The notes: generated by a model from the sequence alone, not told the origin. 64,000 nucleotides of DNA from Bacteroidota bacterium (GCA_016715425.1 JADKAC010000005.1:682001-746000); one strand, 5' to 3'; positions 8,979 to 18,897 are shown, counted from the first letter of the stretch. Made by a program: numbers and translations.

Positions 8979-9902
8979 ATGCAAGTTAGAAAAAAATGGT
9001 TGTGGTTGATGTTTTGTCTTATACAAATGCAGGTATTATTTGCGCAAACGGATACTGTTTACATTTATCCGATAATTCATCTGGATTCTGTGGTAATTGC
9101 CGATTCTAAAAGTGGATTTGATGTTTCTGATTTTATTTTGATGGTACAAAATGATACCACCTTTTATCAATCATTTCGAACATTGCGACAAGTGCAATAT
9201 TCATCTGCAGCTAATGTAAGAATGTTTGATAAACGAGGATTGACACAAGCATCTTTGAATAATAAATCATTGCAACAAACAGCAAATAATTGTAGATGGA
9301 TGGTTCCTTTTTATCAAACAACTACAGGTGATTTCTTTGACAAAAAAGGAGATATGAATTACTACACTGCGAAAATGTTTTCCTACATTTTTTTATATGG
9401 TGATACTATTTGTTCGGGAAATGTATCAACGCAAACTAATGACAAAGAAATATCGCAACTTGAAAAAAGAAAAGACCAATTAAAAATTTTAATTTTTAAT
9501 CCAGGAAAACCTGTAGAAGGAATTCCGTTTATTAATAATAAACTCAGCATTTTTGATGAAGGTATGATGCAGTATTATAATTATAGTATTACTTCACAAC
9601 GCAATGAAGCAGGTACAGAATGTTATGTGTTTAGCATTAAAGTAAAAGAAGGAGTGAAGACGGGTGATGTTGTATTAAAAGAAATGATTACCTGGTTTAA
9701 GAAAGCAGACTTTTCAATTGTTGCAAGAGATTACAGATTGAGCACAGATAATTTGGTTTTTGATTTTGATGTAACCATGCAAGTGAAAATGATACAATTG
9801 CAAAATCGAATTATTCCCGGAATGATACATTATAGCGGAACATGGAATGCACCGGGAAAAAAAAGAGAAACAGGAAGTGTATTAATTACAATTGATATTT
9901 GA
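8979..9902 (+). CDS. Secreted protein of unknown function
   Basis: The frame is open from 8928, but ATG at 8979 begins a good signal peptide (MQVRKKWLWLMFCLIQMQ, cleavage after LFAQ), leaving about 285 mature residues. The body has a charged middle (SQLEKRKDQLKI) and a C-terminal half with alternating beta-strand-like stretches (CYVFSIKVKEGV, TWFKKADFSIVARDYRLS, VTMQVKMIQLQNRIIPGMIHYSG). I do not recognise the family; no catalytic motif, lipobox or T9SS signal is visible. The gene diverges from the M1 peptidase with only 21 bases between, so their promoters must overlap the coding regions. Its stop codon abuts the stop of panB with no bases between. Confidence 0.65.
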   Translation: MQVRKKWLWLMFCLIQMQVLFAQTDTVYIYPIIHLDSVVIADSKSGFDVSDFILMVQNDTTFYQSFRTLRQVQYSSAANVRMFDKRGLTQASLNNKSLQQTANNCRWMVPFYQTTTGDFFDKKGDMNYYTAKMFSYIFLYGDTICSGNVSTQTNDKEISQLEKRKDQLKILIFNPGKPVEGIPFINNKLSIFDEGMMQYYNYSITSQRNEAGTECYVFSIKVKEGVKTGDVVLKEMITWFKKADFSIVARDYRLSTDNLVFDFDVTMQVKMIQLQNRIIPGMIHYSGTWNAPGKKRETGSVLITIDI

Positions 9903-10730
9903 TTAATACTGTTCAGAATCATTTGGGAAGTCAGCAGATTTTACATCAGCCACATATTTACTTACACCACTTTTTATTTCATCATATAAATTTAAATAAC
10001 GACGTAAAAACCGTGGTTTAAATTCTTTTGTCAATCCAAGCATATCATGCATAACTAATACTTGTCCATCCGTACCGCCACCTGCACCAATTCCAATAGT
10101 AGGAATTTGTAATGAAATAGAAACTTTGGTACCTAAATCTGCAGGAATTTTTTCAAGCACTATTGCAAAACATCCCAATTGCTCCAAAAGCAACGCATCT
10201 TGTTGTAATTTATCTGCTTCTATTTCTTCGGTAGCACGCACAGTATAAGTGCCGAATTTATAAATTGATTGAGGTGTTAAACCCAAATGTCCCATAACTG
10301 GAATGCCGGCAGAAAGTATGCGTTCAATAGATTCTTTAATTTCTTTTCCACCTTCCAACTTCACTCCATGTGCACCCGATTCTTTCATAATACGAATGGT
10401 GGATTCAAGAGCAACTTTAGAATTACCCTGATAAGAACCAAAAGGCAAGTCAACAACTACTAAACTTCTTTTTACACCACGAACAACCGAAGCCGCATGA
10501 TAAATCATCTGGTCTAAAGTGATTGGTAGTGTAGTTTCATGCCCGGCCATAACATTAGAAGCTGAATCCCCAACAAGAATTACATCCACTCCGGCATCAT
10601 CCAGAATACGAGCCATTGAGAAATCGTATGCTGTAAGCATGCTGATTTTTACTTTATTGTGCTTCATTTCCTGGATAGTATGCGTAGTTATCCTCTTAAC
10701 TTTTGAAAAATCAGTGAGTTGAGTTGACAT
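9903..10730 (-). CDS. panB: 3-methyl-2-oxobutanoate hydroxymethyltransferase
   Basis: PanB makes ketopantoate from 2-oxoisovalerate and 5,10-methylenetetrahydrofolate, the first committed step to pantothenate and CoA. The 275-aa protein shows the TIM-barrel metal and substrate motifs MLTAYDFSMARILDDAG, VGDSASNVMAGHETTLPIT, VDLPFGSYQ, KLEGG, PVMGHLGLTPQS and IGIGAGGGTDGQVLVMHDMLGL. It starts with ATG at 10730 and stands alone on its strand; panC and panD are not in the window. Confidence 0.96.
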   Translation of the reverse strand: MSTQLTDFSKVKRITTHTIQEMKHNKVKISMLTAYDFSMARILDDAGVDVILVGDSASNVMAGHETTLPITLDQMIYHAASVVRGVKRSLVVVDLPFGSYQGNSKVALESTIRIMKESGAHGVKLEGGKEIKESIERILSAGIPVMGHLGLTPQSIYKFGTYTVRATEEIEADKLQQDALLLEQLGCFAIVLEKIPADLGTKVSISLQIPTIGIGAGGGTDGQVLVMHDMLGLTKEFKPRFLRRYLNLYDEIKSGVSKYVADVKSADFPNDSEQY

Positions 10731-10805
10731 TGAATATTAATTTTGAGGACGAAAAATACATAATTAGAAATTTAATAGTGAAAGAAAAAAAATAATAAAT
10801 AAGTT

Positions 10806-13094
10806 ATGAAAAAGAAATTACTCATTTTTTTGAGTGTATTAGTTGTATTGGGAGTTGCTGCCGGATTAATAGTAAAAAATAAAAAAGTATACCTGACTTC
10901 TTATTTTAAAGATATCCGCACTTCTTATCCAAAGGATTTAGATGGCAATGCAGCAATGATTGAATATTTAAATGTGCATGCCAAGGACGTAGATAATTTT
11001 GAAAATAAATATTCAAATCTTTTGCGATTGCATGATTTGCAGAAAAAACCCATACCAAAAGATCCTGTTGAGGCAGTTAGCTTAAAATGTCAAATAGCCC
11101 GTGAATATCTGAATGTGGGAGAAGCAGGGAAAAGCCGTGAATTATTTGCAGAGGTTGTAAAAGATCCTGCATTTAAAAAAATACCACCCAAAATGCAAGA
11201 TTTTTATATGCATTTAAATGCAGTATCCAATTTGCGTTATGCTGAAATTCAAAATTGTATTGCAAATCACAATAAAGAATCTTGTGTATTTCCTATTACA
11301 GGAAATGGTGTGCATTTGGACAGAACAGGTTCTGAAAGTGCTATTGCTATTTATAAAGATTTACTTAAAACCGAACCGAAGAATAGTTCTGAATATTTAA
11401 TCTCACAATGGTTATTAAATATTGCGTACATGACTTTAGGAGAGTATCCTGCAAATGTGCCTGCAGAGTATTTAATTCCAAATCTCGGCAAAGACAGTGG
11501 CTATCCTATTGGTAAATTTTATGATGTGGGCATGTCCGCAGGTGTGGCACAAGATGGTTTAAGCGGAGGTGTCTCTTTAGATGATTTTAATAATGATGGT
11601 TATATAGACATCTTCACTTGTGGTTGGCAAAGCTATGAGCAACTTACATATTTTGAAAATAATAAAGATGGTACTTTCACAAATAAAACTGAACAAACCG
11701 GCTTAACGGGAATGAGTGGTGGCTTAAGTATTACACATGGAGACTATGATGGTGATGGCAACATGGATTTATTTGTAATGCGTGGCGGCTGGTGGGATAA
11801 TTATGGATGTACTGCAAATTCGTTAATTAAAAATAATGGTGATGGCACTTTTACCGATGTTACCAAAGCAGCCGGCGTATTAAGCTTTCATCCGTGTCAA
11901 ACTGCAAAATTTGAAGACTTTAATAATGATGGATTGTTGGATTTGATGTTGGGAAATGAATCCTCCAAAGGAAGTCCTGATCATCCGGTAGAACTCTATA
12001 TTAATAATGGTGATGGCACTTTTAAAAATCTAGCTAAAGAAGCCGGTATTGATGTGCGTGGATATGTGAAGGGAGTGGCAACGGGTGATTTTGATAATGA
12101 TGGATATGTGGATGTGGCTTTTTCATTATACTTGTCGAACAACTTATTATTTAGAAATACAACAGGAGATAATAATGGGAAACTCGGATTTGAAAACGTT
12201 ACTAAAAAAGCAGGTATCACCGGTCCGAAAAAAAGTTTTCCTACATGGTTTTTTGATTATGATAATGATGGCGATCTGGATTTATTTATAGCAGCATTCG
12301 ACAATGAGAAATTGGATAAGGTGCCTGCTTATATTTTAGGTTTACCTTATGATAAGGACATTAATCATTTTTATAAAAATAATGGTGATGGCACTTTTAG
12401 TTCTGTAGCAGAAGAGTTGCATTTGGGTCAGCCAACAATAGCGATGGGTGCAAACTTTGGTGATTTGGATAATGATGGATGGCTGGATTTTTATTTGGGA
12501 ACAGGTAATCCGGATTATAGGACATTGATTCCTAATCTGATGTTTAGAAATAATGCAGGAAAAGATTTTCAGGATGTAACTTATACAGGTGGTTTTGGTC
12601 ATTTGCAAAAAGGTCATGGAATTGGATTTGCCGATTTTGATATGGATGGAGATCAAGATATTTATCAAGTATTAGGAGGTGCATTGACGGGTGATAATTT
12701 TCCAAATGCATTGTTTGAAAATCCGGGTAATTCTAATGCATGGATTAATGTAAGTTTAAAAGGTACTAAATCTAATCTTGATGGAATTGGTGCAAGAATA
12801 AAAGTCACTGCAGTTTATCCGGACAGTACTTCAAGAAATATTTATATGACAGTAAATTCAGGTGCCAGCTTTGGTTCTTCTCCCTACAGAAAAGAAATAG
12901 GTTTGGCGAATGCTGTAAGTATTTCTGAATTGGAAGTAATATGGCCGGGAAAGAAAACGGTACAAAAATTTTACAACATCACACCTAATTCTTTTATTGA
13001 AATAAATGAAGATGCAAGTGAAGTAAAATATAACACTTTCATACCCTTCAAATTTTTGCAAAATCATGATCATATGAATCATTCAATGATGTAA
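10806..13094 (+). CDS. VCBS/FG-GAP repeat protein with UnbV_ASPIC domain (paralogue 1 of 3)
   Basis: The 762-aa protein has an N-terminal hydrophobic anchor or signal (residues 4-24) and a helical region with the motif NCIANHNKESCVFPI (about 148-162). Then come seven or so VCBS/FG-GAP calcium-loop repeats (for example DDFNNDGYIDIF, DYDGDGNMDLF, DFDNDGYVDVAF, DLDNDGWLDFYLG) interleaved with NNGDGTF. A C-terminal UnbV_ASPIC domain follows (about 640-720, WINVSLKGTKSNLDGIGARI). Such proteins form calcium-binding beta-propellers outside the cytoplasm; function is mostly unknown. The C-terminus is a His/Met tail, HDHMNHSMM. Two paralogues follow in the same orientation, 40 and 60 bases apart. Confidence 0.85.
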   Translation: MKKKLLIFLSVLVVLGVAAGLIVKNKKVYLTSYFKDIRTSYPKDLDGNAAMIEYLNVHAKDVDNFENKYSNLLRLHDLQKKPIPKDPVEAVSLKCQIAREYLNVGEAGKSRELFAEVVKDPAFKKIPPKMQDFYMHLNAVSNLRYAEIQNCIANHNKESCVFPITGNGVHLDRTGSESAIAIYKDLLKTEPKNSSEYLISQWLLNIAYMTLGEYPANVPAEYLIPNLGKDSGYPIGKFYDVGMSAGVAQDGLSGGVSLDDFNNDGYIDIFTCGWQSYEQLTYFENNKDGTFTNKTEQTGLTGMSGGLSITHGDYDGDGNMDLFVMRGGWWDNYGCTANSLIKNNGDGTFTDVTKAAGVLSFHPCQTAKFEDFNNDGLLDLMLGNESSKGSPDHPVELYINNGDGTFKNLAKEAGIDVRGYVKGVATGDFDNDGYVDVAFSLYLSNNLLFRNTTGDNNGKLGFENVTKKAGITGPKKSFPTWFFDYDNDGDLDLFIAAFDNEKLDKVPAYILGLPYDKDINHFYKNNGDGTFSSVAEELHLGQPTIAMGANFGDLDNDGWLDFYLGTGNPDYRTLIPNLMFRNNAGKDFQDVTYTGGFGHLQKGHGIGFADFDMDGDQDIYQVLGGALTGDNFPNALFENPGNSNAWINVSLKGTKSNLDGIGARIKVTAVYPDSTSRNIYMTVNSGASFGSSPYRKEIGLANAVSISELEVIWPGKKTVQKFYNITPNSFIEINEDASEVKYNTFIPFKFLQNHDHMNHSMM

Positions 13095-13134
13095 TGCTTT
13101 ATAACAATCAACAGAATCACTTTCATTTATCTAT

Positions 13135-15399
13135 ATGTCTAATTACAAGATTTTCTCTTTAGCAATTTTTCTGAGTTTAATTTTTATAAGTTGCAGTAAA
13201 AAGAAAGAAAAAAAAGTACCTGCACAAAATACTATTGAATATTCAGAGTCAATGGATGAACATGCTGCAATGGTAAAATATCTTGCAGATGCAAAAGCAC
13301 TTTACTTTGATAATCCCGCTAACAGATATGCAAGCGATTTGCGGGCAAATTCATTAAACGAAAAACCATTACCAAAAAAGTCAAAAGAACGATTTGATTT
13401 ATTATTTAAAACTGCATATGCATATCTTGAATCAGGTGATACAAAAAAGACGATTGACATTTTAGATAAAATATTTTCTGATCCCGATTATGGAAGTATG
13501 TCAGAAAAAGAAAAAAGCAAAATTGTTTTTATGCAGGCGGTTAGTATGTTGAGATATGGTGAGCAATTAAACTGTATTTCAAATCATGTTGCAGAATCTT
13601 GCATTCTGCCAATTGCATCCGCAGCTTTTTATACTGAAAAAGAAGCTACACAAAAGTCATTCGATTTATTTAAAGAAATAATTAGCAAGGACAAAGAGAA
13701 TTTAGATGCGATGTTTTTATTAAATGTTGCTGCAATGAATTTGGGTATGTATCCAGATGGTGTGCCTGCTGAATTAAGAATAGATCCGGCGAAGTTTGCA
13801 GAAGATCCATCTATTCCCAAACTAAATAATATTGCAATAACATTAGGGCTGGATATGATAACTTCCTCTGGTGGTGTTTGTGTGGATGATTTTAATAATG
13901 ATGGATTTTTAGATATTGTTGCAAGCAGTTGGTTTCTTACAGATCAGGTAAGATTTTTTATTAATAATGGCGACGGCACATTTTCGGATAACACTGAAAT
14001 AGCAAATCTTACCGGGATTACCGGAGGTTTGAATATGGATCATGCAGATTTTAATAATGATGGTTTTCAGGATATATTAATATTGAGAGGAGCCTGGTGG
14101 AACGACTATGGGAAATTGCCAAATTCACTGTTAAAAAATAATGGCGATGGCACATTTACAGACATCACTAAAAGTTCAGGAATATGGAGTTTGTTTCCTG
14201 CTCATTCATCTGCAATTGCAGATTATAATAACGATGGGTGGTTAGATATTTTTATTGGCAATGAAACACGAAAAGATTCTGAGCCTTATCACAGCGAATT
14301 ATTTATTAATAATGGTGATGGCACATTTCAAAACAAAGCAACAGAAACGCATACTGATATTTTGGCTTTTGTAAAAGGAGCTATTGCAACAGATATTAAT
14401 AACGATGGATATATGGATATTGCCATTTCAGGTCAAGGTCATGAAAATATGATTTTGAAAAATATGTCGAAGGAGAATGATGGAAAATTAATATTTGAAG
14501 ACGTAACAAAAGCAACCGGTATTTCAGGACCTATTAAAAGCTTCCCCATTTTGGCAATGGATTTTAATAATGATGGATGGGAGGATATTTTCATTTTTAC
14601 TTATGATGCAGGTAATTGTGATTACGATAATGCAGCTTACTTTTTTGATAAACCAGTGCGTGGTGAATATTCAGCCGTATATAAAAATAATGGTGATGGC
14701 ACCTTTGAAAATATTACAAGCACTTCGGGTATGACTGTTCCAATGGCGGCAATGGGAGTAAACTTTGGTGATTTAAATAATGATGGTTGGCTTGATGTGT
14801 ATGTGGGCACAGGCACACCAAATTATTCTTCCTTAGTTCCTAATAAAATGTTTCTAAATAATCAGGGAGTTGACTTTAAAGATATAACTACACAAACCGG
14901 AATGGGACATTTACAAAAAGGACATGGAATTGCATTTGCAGATTTTGATAACGATGGTGATCAGGATGTTTTTGAGGATATGGGTGGTGGTTATATGGGA
15001 GATGCTTTTCAAAGTGCATTTTTTGAAAACACAATTAATGAGAACAAATGGATTACTATTGATCTGGTTGGAAATAAATCCAATAGAGATGGAATTGGTG
15101 CAAGAATTTTAGTAAAAACGGTTTATCCGGATGGCAGCAGCAGAGATATTTATAATACAATGAGTACAGGTGGAAGTTTTGGTTCAGGACCATTAATAAA
15201 ACAAATTGGTTTAGGAAATGCAAGCAGTATTTCTGAACTCCAAATCTATTGGCCTGCAAGCGGAATTACACAGGTATTTAAAGATGTAACATTAAATTCA
15301 AAATTGCAGATTGAAGAAGGAAAAGATTCTATAATCTACAAATCATTTATACCCTTTCAATTTCCGAAAATGACTGATCATAGTATGCACAATATGTAA
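13135..15399 (+). CDS. VCBS/FG-GAP repeat lipoprotein with UnbV_ASPIC domain (paralogue 2 of 3)
   Basis: The 754-aa product has a lipoprotein signal (MSNYKIFSLAIFLSLIFISC, lipobox cysteine at 20, then a lysine run SKKKEKK). The N-terminal helical region contains NCISNHVAESCILPI. VCBS loops follow (DDFNNDGFLDIV, DFNNDGFQDILI, DYNNDGWLDIFIG, DINNDGYMDIAI, DLNNDGWLDVYVG, DFDNDGDQDVF), then UnbV_ASPIC (WITIDLVGNKSNRDGIGARI). It ends with TDHSMHNM, again rich in His and Met. Domain order and length match its two neighbours, so tandem gene duplication is evident. As a lipoprotein it is likely anchored at the outer membrane; partner and ligand are unknown. Confidence 0.85.
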   Translation: MSNYKIFSLAIFLSLIFISCSKKKEKKVPAQNTIEYSESMDEHAAMVKYLADAKALYFDNPANRYASDLRANSLNEKPLPKKSKERFDLLFKTAYAYLESGDTKKTIDILDKIFSDPDYGSMSEKEKSKIVFMQAVSMLRYGEQLNCISNHVAESCILPIASAAFYTEKEATQKSFDLFKEIISKDKENLDAMFLLNVAAMNLGMYPDGVPAELRIDPAKFAEDPSIPKLNNIAITLGLDMITSSGGVCVDDFNNDGFLDIVASSWFLTDQVRFFINNGDGTFSDNTEIANLTGITGGLNMDHADFNNDGFQDILILRGAWWNDYGKLPNSLLKNNGDGTFTDITKSSGIWSLFPAHSSAIADYNNDGWLDIFIGNETRKDSEPYHSELFINNGDGTFQNKATETHTDILAFVKGAIATDINNDGYMDIAISGQGHENMILKNMSKENDGKLIFEDVTKATGISGPIKSFPILAMDFNNDGWEDIFIFTYDAGNCDYDNAAYFFDKPVRGEYSAVYKNNGDGTFENITSTSGMTVPMAAMGVNFGDLNNDGWLDVYVGTGTPNYSSLVPNKMFLNNQGVDFKDITTQTGMGHLQKGHGIAFADFDNDGDQDVFEDMGGGYMGDAFQSAFFENTINENKWITIDLVGNKSNRDGIGARILVKTVYPDGSSRDIYNTMSTGGSFGSGPLIKQIGLGNASSISELQIYWPASGITQVFKDVTLNSKLQIEEGKDSIIYKSFIPFQFPKMTDHSMHNM

Positions 15400-15459
15400 T
15401 CTTCATGAAAAAAATACACATGCGTTAAAGAAGATTTTCACATATAATAAATAAATAAA

Positions 15460-17778
15460 ATGAACAAAAGAAAATGGCTGCTCCTCACAGCAGTTTTAGT
15501 AATCGCCATTGCTATTGTTGGATATGTTTTTAGAAAAGAAGGAATTTTACAACTTAAGCAAGTAAAGAATAAGGTAGTATTTGTTGACCCTATACCATGG
15601 GACTCTACAAAAAGTGGTAATGAAGCCATGATTGATTATCTGAAAAAAGTTTATGTAGTTACCAATGTTCCGGGAGTGCGATTTGCCAATAATGCAAATG
15701 CAGATTTTTTATTAACCCAAAAAATACCTGAGAAGCAAAAGCAGGCTTTGCAATATTATATTGAATTGGTAAGTCAATTAGGAAATGCCGGACGCATTAA
15801 AGAAGCAACAGATAAAATTGGCGAATTCGAAAATTCCAATACTTTTAAAAAATTGAATTCAGAAGAATTGGCATTATGGAATGCCGTTGCTGGAGTTATC
15901 TGGATGCGGTATGGAGAAGTATTTAATTGCATAAAAAATCATAATGAAGAATCTTGCATTTGGCCATTATCAGAAAAAGCAAGACATAATGATTTAAATG
16001 GAGCTGAAAATTCTATATCTTATTTTGAAAAAGCATTAGAATTAAATCCTGAAGATCTTTCTTCTGTCTGGCTCATGAATATTGCTTATATGCAGTTAGG
16101 AAAATATCCGCAAGGGGTACCACAACAATGGTTGATACCTGCTGAAAGTTTTGCATCAGAAAAACCAATGCCTGCATTTGAAAATATTGCTGCTGATATT
16201 GGAGTGGATTTTCCAAATATGTGCGGAGGAATAATCTATGAAGATTTTAATGGAGATAATTTGCTGGATATTTTCACCGGCGGTTGGGGATTAACGGAAC
16301 ATTGTTATTATTTGATAAATAATGGCGATGGAACGTTTACAGATCTTACTGAAGAAGCAGGAATGAAAGATTTTCCTGGAGGGCTGCATATGATGCAAAC
16401 TGATTATAATAATGATGGTTTTCCTGATGTTTTTATTTTGCGTGGCGCATGGTACGATGAATATGGTATTTTACCTAATTCATTATTGCGCAACAATGGG
16501 GACAATACTTTTACAGATGTTACTTACGAAAGTGGATTGTTTTCTTGCCACCCAACACAAACTGCTGTTTGGGCTGATTTTAATAATGATGGTTGGTTGG
16601 ATGTTTTTATTGGTAATGAAGGATTAAAAAATAGTAAGGACGATTTTAATTACTGTGAATTATATATAAACAACAAAGGGCGTTTTACAAATATTGCTAA
16701 AGAAGCCGGAGTTGATATTGTTGCATTTATAAAAGGTGTTGCAGCAGGTGATATGGACAACGATGGTGATCCCGACATTTACATTTCAGTTAATGGAGAC
16801 AAAAATCACTTGTTCAGAAATGATACTGAAAAAGGAAGTAGTGATTTGCGATTTACAAACAACAGTGAAGAGGCGGGAATTTCCGGTCCGTTACAAAGTT
16901 TCCCTTGTTGGTTTTTTGATTATAACAATGATGGATTAATAGATATTATAAATTTTAGTTACAATGCGAATTCATCCGACAATGATATAGGTGCAGAATA
17001 TTTGGGTAAACCATTTGATCAGGATATTTCTGCATTATATGTTAATAATGGCGATGGCACTTTTACGAATAAAGGTAATGAGGTGGGTTTGAACCGCACA
17101 TTATTAGTAATGGGTTCCAGCTTTGGAGATATTGATAATGATGGATGGTTGGATTTTTATCTGGGCACAGGAAAACCTTCGTTAACCAGCATAATACCCA
17201 ATAGATTTTTTTATAATGATGGCGGTAAAAAGTTTTTAGAAACAACCGTGGATATGAAGGTCGGACATTTACAAAAAGGGCATGCTATTACATTAAGTGA
17301 TTTAAACAATGATGGCTATGTAGAAATAGGTGCACAAATGGGTGGCGCTTATGAAGGTGATGGTTTTCAGGATTGTTTGTATCTGAATCCGGCAAGCTTT
17401 GACAACAATTGGATTGCAATAAAATTAGTGGGCGATCAAACAAATAAAATTGCGGTGGGCGCAAAAATTATTTTGAATATCAATGATAACGGTGTTGTTA
17501 GAAAAATTTATAGAACAGTTGGTGAAAACTCAAGTTTTGGTACCACCAGTTTGCGACAAACAATTGGTGTAAACAAAGCATCTGTTATTACTTCAGTTAC
17601 AATTGAGTGGCCTGTAAGTGGTAAACAAACTATAATCAGAAATGTACCCGTCAATCAATTTATAACAATCAGTGAAAACAAAGAAGGATATACAAAAGAT
17701 TTGGTGCCTGCTTTTGTATTTAAAAAATCTGAACATCCACACGACCATCAAATGATGATGAATATGGAAGGCATGTAA
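15460..17778 (+). CDS. VCBS/FG-GAP repeat protein with UnbV_ASPIC domain (paralogue 3 of 3)
   Basis: At 772 aa this third tandem copy has an N-terminal membrane segment (MNKRKWLLLTAVLVIAIAIV) and the shared motif NCIKNHNEESCIWPL (about 155). A short TPR-like stretch precedes the propeller (YFEKALELNPEDLSSVWLMN). VCBS loops follow (DFNGDNLLDIF, DYNNDGFPDVFIL, DFNNDGWLDVFIG, DMDNDGDPDIYIS, DIDNDGWLDFYLG, DLNNDGYVEIG), then UnbV_ASPIC (WIAIKLVGDQTNKIAVGAKI). The C-terminal tail, HPHDHQMMMNMEGM, is the richest in His and Met of the three. The first lipoprotein gene begins 17 bases downstream, so co-transcription is likely. Confidence 0.85.
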   Translation: MNKRKWLLLTAVLVIAIAIVGYVFRKEGILQLKQVKNKVVFVDPIPWDSTKSGNEAMIDYLKKVYVVTNVPGVRFANNANADFLLTQKIPEKQKQALQYYIELVSQLGNAGRIKEATDKIGEFENSNTFKKLNSEELALWNAVAGVIWMRYGEVFNCIKNHNEESCIWPLSEKARHNDLNGAENSISYFEKALELNPEDLSSVWLMNIAYMQLGKYPQGVPQQWLIPAESFASEKPMPAFENIAADIGVDFPNMCGGIIYEDFNGDNLLDIFTGGWGLTEHCYYLINNGDGTFTDLTEEAGMKDFPGGLHMMQTDYNNDGFPDVFILRGAWYDEYGILPNSLLRNNGDNTFTDVTYESGLFSCHPTQTAVWADFNNDGWLDVFIGNEGLKNSKDDFNYCELYINNKGRFTNIAKEAGVDIVAFIKGVAAGDMDNDGDPDIYISVNGDKNHLFRNDTEKGSSDLRFTNNSEEAGISGPLQSFPCWFFDYNNDGLIDIINFSYNANSSDNDIGAEYLGKPFDQDISALYVNNGDGTFTNKGNEVGLNRTLLVMGSSFGDIDNDGWLDFYLGTGKPSLTSIIPNRFFYNDGGKKFLETTVDMKVGHLQKGHAITLSDLNNDGYVEIGAQMGGAYEGDGFQDCLYLNPASFDNNWIAIKLVGDQTNKIAVGAKIILNINDNGVVRKIYRTVGENSSFGTTSLRQTIGVNKASVITSVTIEWPVSGKQTIIRNVPVNQFITISENKEGYTKDLVPAFVFKKSEHPHDHQMMMNMEGM

Positions 17779-17795
17779 ATTCTGTAATTTTATAT

Positions 17796-18842
17796 GTGCT
17801 TAAACAGTGGTGTCTATATATAATTTGCGGATTTCTATTCTCCTGTGATAATACAATAGATATTGATGCGGATTTTACTGAGCAAATGTATGTTTACGGT
17901 TTGCTCGACGATAGCGATTCAATGCAATACATCCGCATTCAAAAATCATTTTTACAAAGTGGTGTTAGTCCTTATGACTTAGTAGGTGATTACCAAAATA
18001 TTTATTATCAACCGGATGAAATTTCTGTGGAAGTTGAAGAATGGAAAGATAATATTTTACTACGCAGTTGGAATCTTGAAGTAATTAATGGAGATACAAT
18101 TGGTATTTTAAAAGACAAAGGATTGTTTGCTTCTTCGCCCAACATACTTTACAGATTCAATGCGCAATTAGATAAGTATGCGCAGTATAAATTTATAGCT
18201 GTAAATAATATTACCGGATTAATTACCACTGCAGAAACCAAATTAGTGGATTCATTTGCAGTATTATTTCCAACAGTATCTATTCCGGGATTTGACTTTA
18301 CGGATGCAGGAGAAATTTATTACCTCTGCAGATATGCAGTGAATGCAAGACTCTATGATTTGAAAATGCGATTGTATTATCAGGAAGTAAATATCGAAAG
18401 TGGAGAGGCAACAGATGAATACATTGATTGGACAATTTTTAAGAATATAATAGGAGACAATATGCTTGGAACTGGCATTATTGCGTATGGTATTAATGCA
18501 AATGCTTTTTACAATTTTGTTGCAGCAGTATTAGAACCGAATGCAGAAGTAACCCGGGAATTTCAAAAAATTATATACACATTTTATGCAGGCGGAGAGG
18601 AGATGTATTTACATTATATAAACCTGATGGCAAACATCAACATCACAAGTCAATATGCATTTTCAATGTATTCCAATATTGAAAATGGCAATGGCTTATT
18701 CTCTTCAATTTATACCAGGGAACTTCCTGATATGATTATTTCTGCAGAGTCTATTGATACGTTAGCATGTGGAAGACTTACCGGAAATCTCGGCTTTAAA
18801 TCATCCCCTTCTAATCCCGCTTATCCTGAATGTAGCGAATAG
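17796..18842 (+). CDS. Putative lipoprotein, DUF4249-like (paralogue 1 of 2)
   Basis: A GTG at 17796 starts the frame (an ATG two bases earlier is out of frame). The product is 348 aa with a short signal and lipobox (QWCLYIICGFLFSC), cysteine then DNTIDIDADF. The opening after the cysteine, MYVYGLLDDSDSMQYIRIQKSFL, parallels VVYGLLDPTIPVNYIRINRAYL in the next gene, and both end with a C..LT..L.F....P..P.C pattern, so they are paralogues. The layout resembles DUF4249-type Bacteroidota lipoproteins, but I am unsure of that name. Predicted periplasm-facing or surface lipoprotein, beta-rich, function unknown. It lies 17 bases after the third ASPIC protein. Confidence 0.6.
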   Translation: MLKQWCLYIICGFLFSCDNTIDIDADFTEQMYVYGLLDDSDSMQYIRIQKSFLQSGVSPYDLVGDYQNIYYQPDEISVEVEEWKDNILLRSWNLEVINGDTIGILKDKGLFASSPNILYRFNAQLDKYAQYKFIAVNNITGLITTAETKLVDSFAVLFPTVSIPGFDFTDAGEIYYLCRYAVNARLYDLKMRLYYQEVNIESGEATDEYIDWTIFKNIIGDNMLGTGIIAYGINANAFYNFVAAVLEPNAEVTREFQKIIYTFYAGGEEMYLHYINLMANINITSQYAFSMYSNIENGNGLFSSIYTRELPDMIISAESIDTLACGRLTGNLGFKSSPSNPAYPECSE

Positions 18843-18883
18843 ACTTTTTACGGATAGATGTCATATTTGGCTTTCATTTCTTA

Positions 18884-18891
18884 TATCTTTG
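18884..18891 (+). promoter_or_regulatory. -7 box TATCTTTG just before a start codon
   Basis: TATCTTTG matches the Bacteroidota TAnnTTTG -7 element. Only six bases separate it from the ATG at 18898, so the transcript would begin at or next to the start codon (leaderless or nearly so). No Shine-Dalgarno sequence is present between box and ATG, which agrees with this. A TTTG lies nearer than the expected 19-21 base spacing, so the -33 element is unclear. Confidence 0.55.
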
Positions 18892-18897
18892 CGCCCG

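Noticed and set aside
8928..9026. Longer N-termini for the divergent genes (starts at 9026 and 8928)
   Set aside because: Both extensions would overlap each other and place residues before clear signal peptides; the internal ATGs at 8957 and 8979 fit better.
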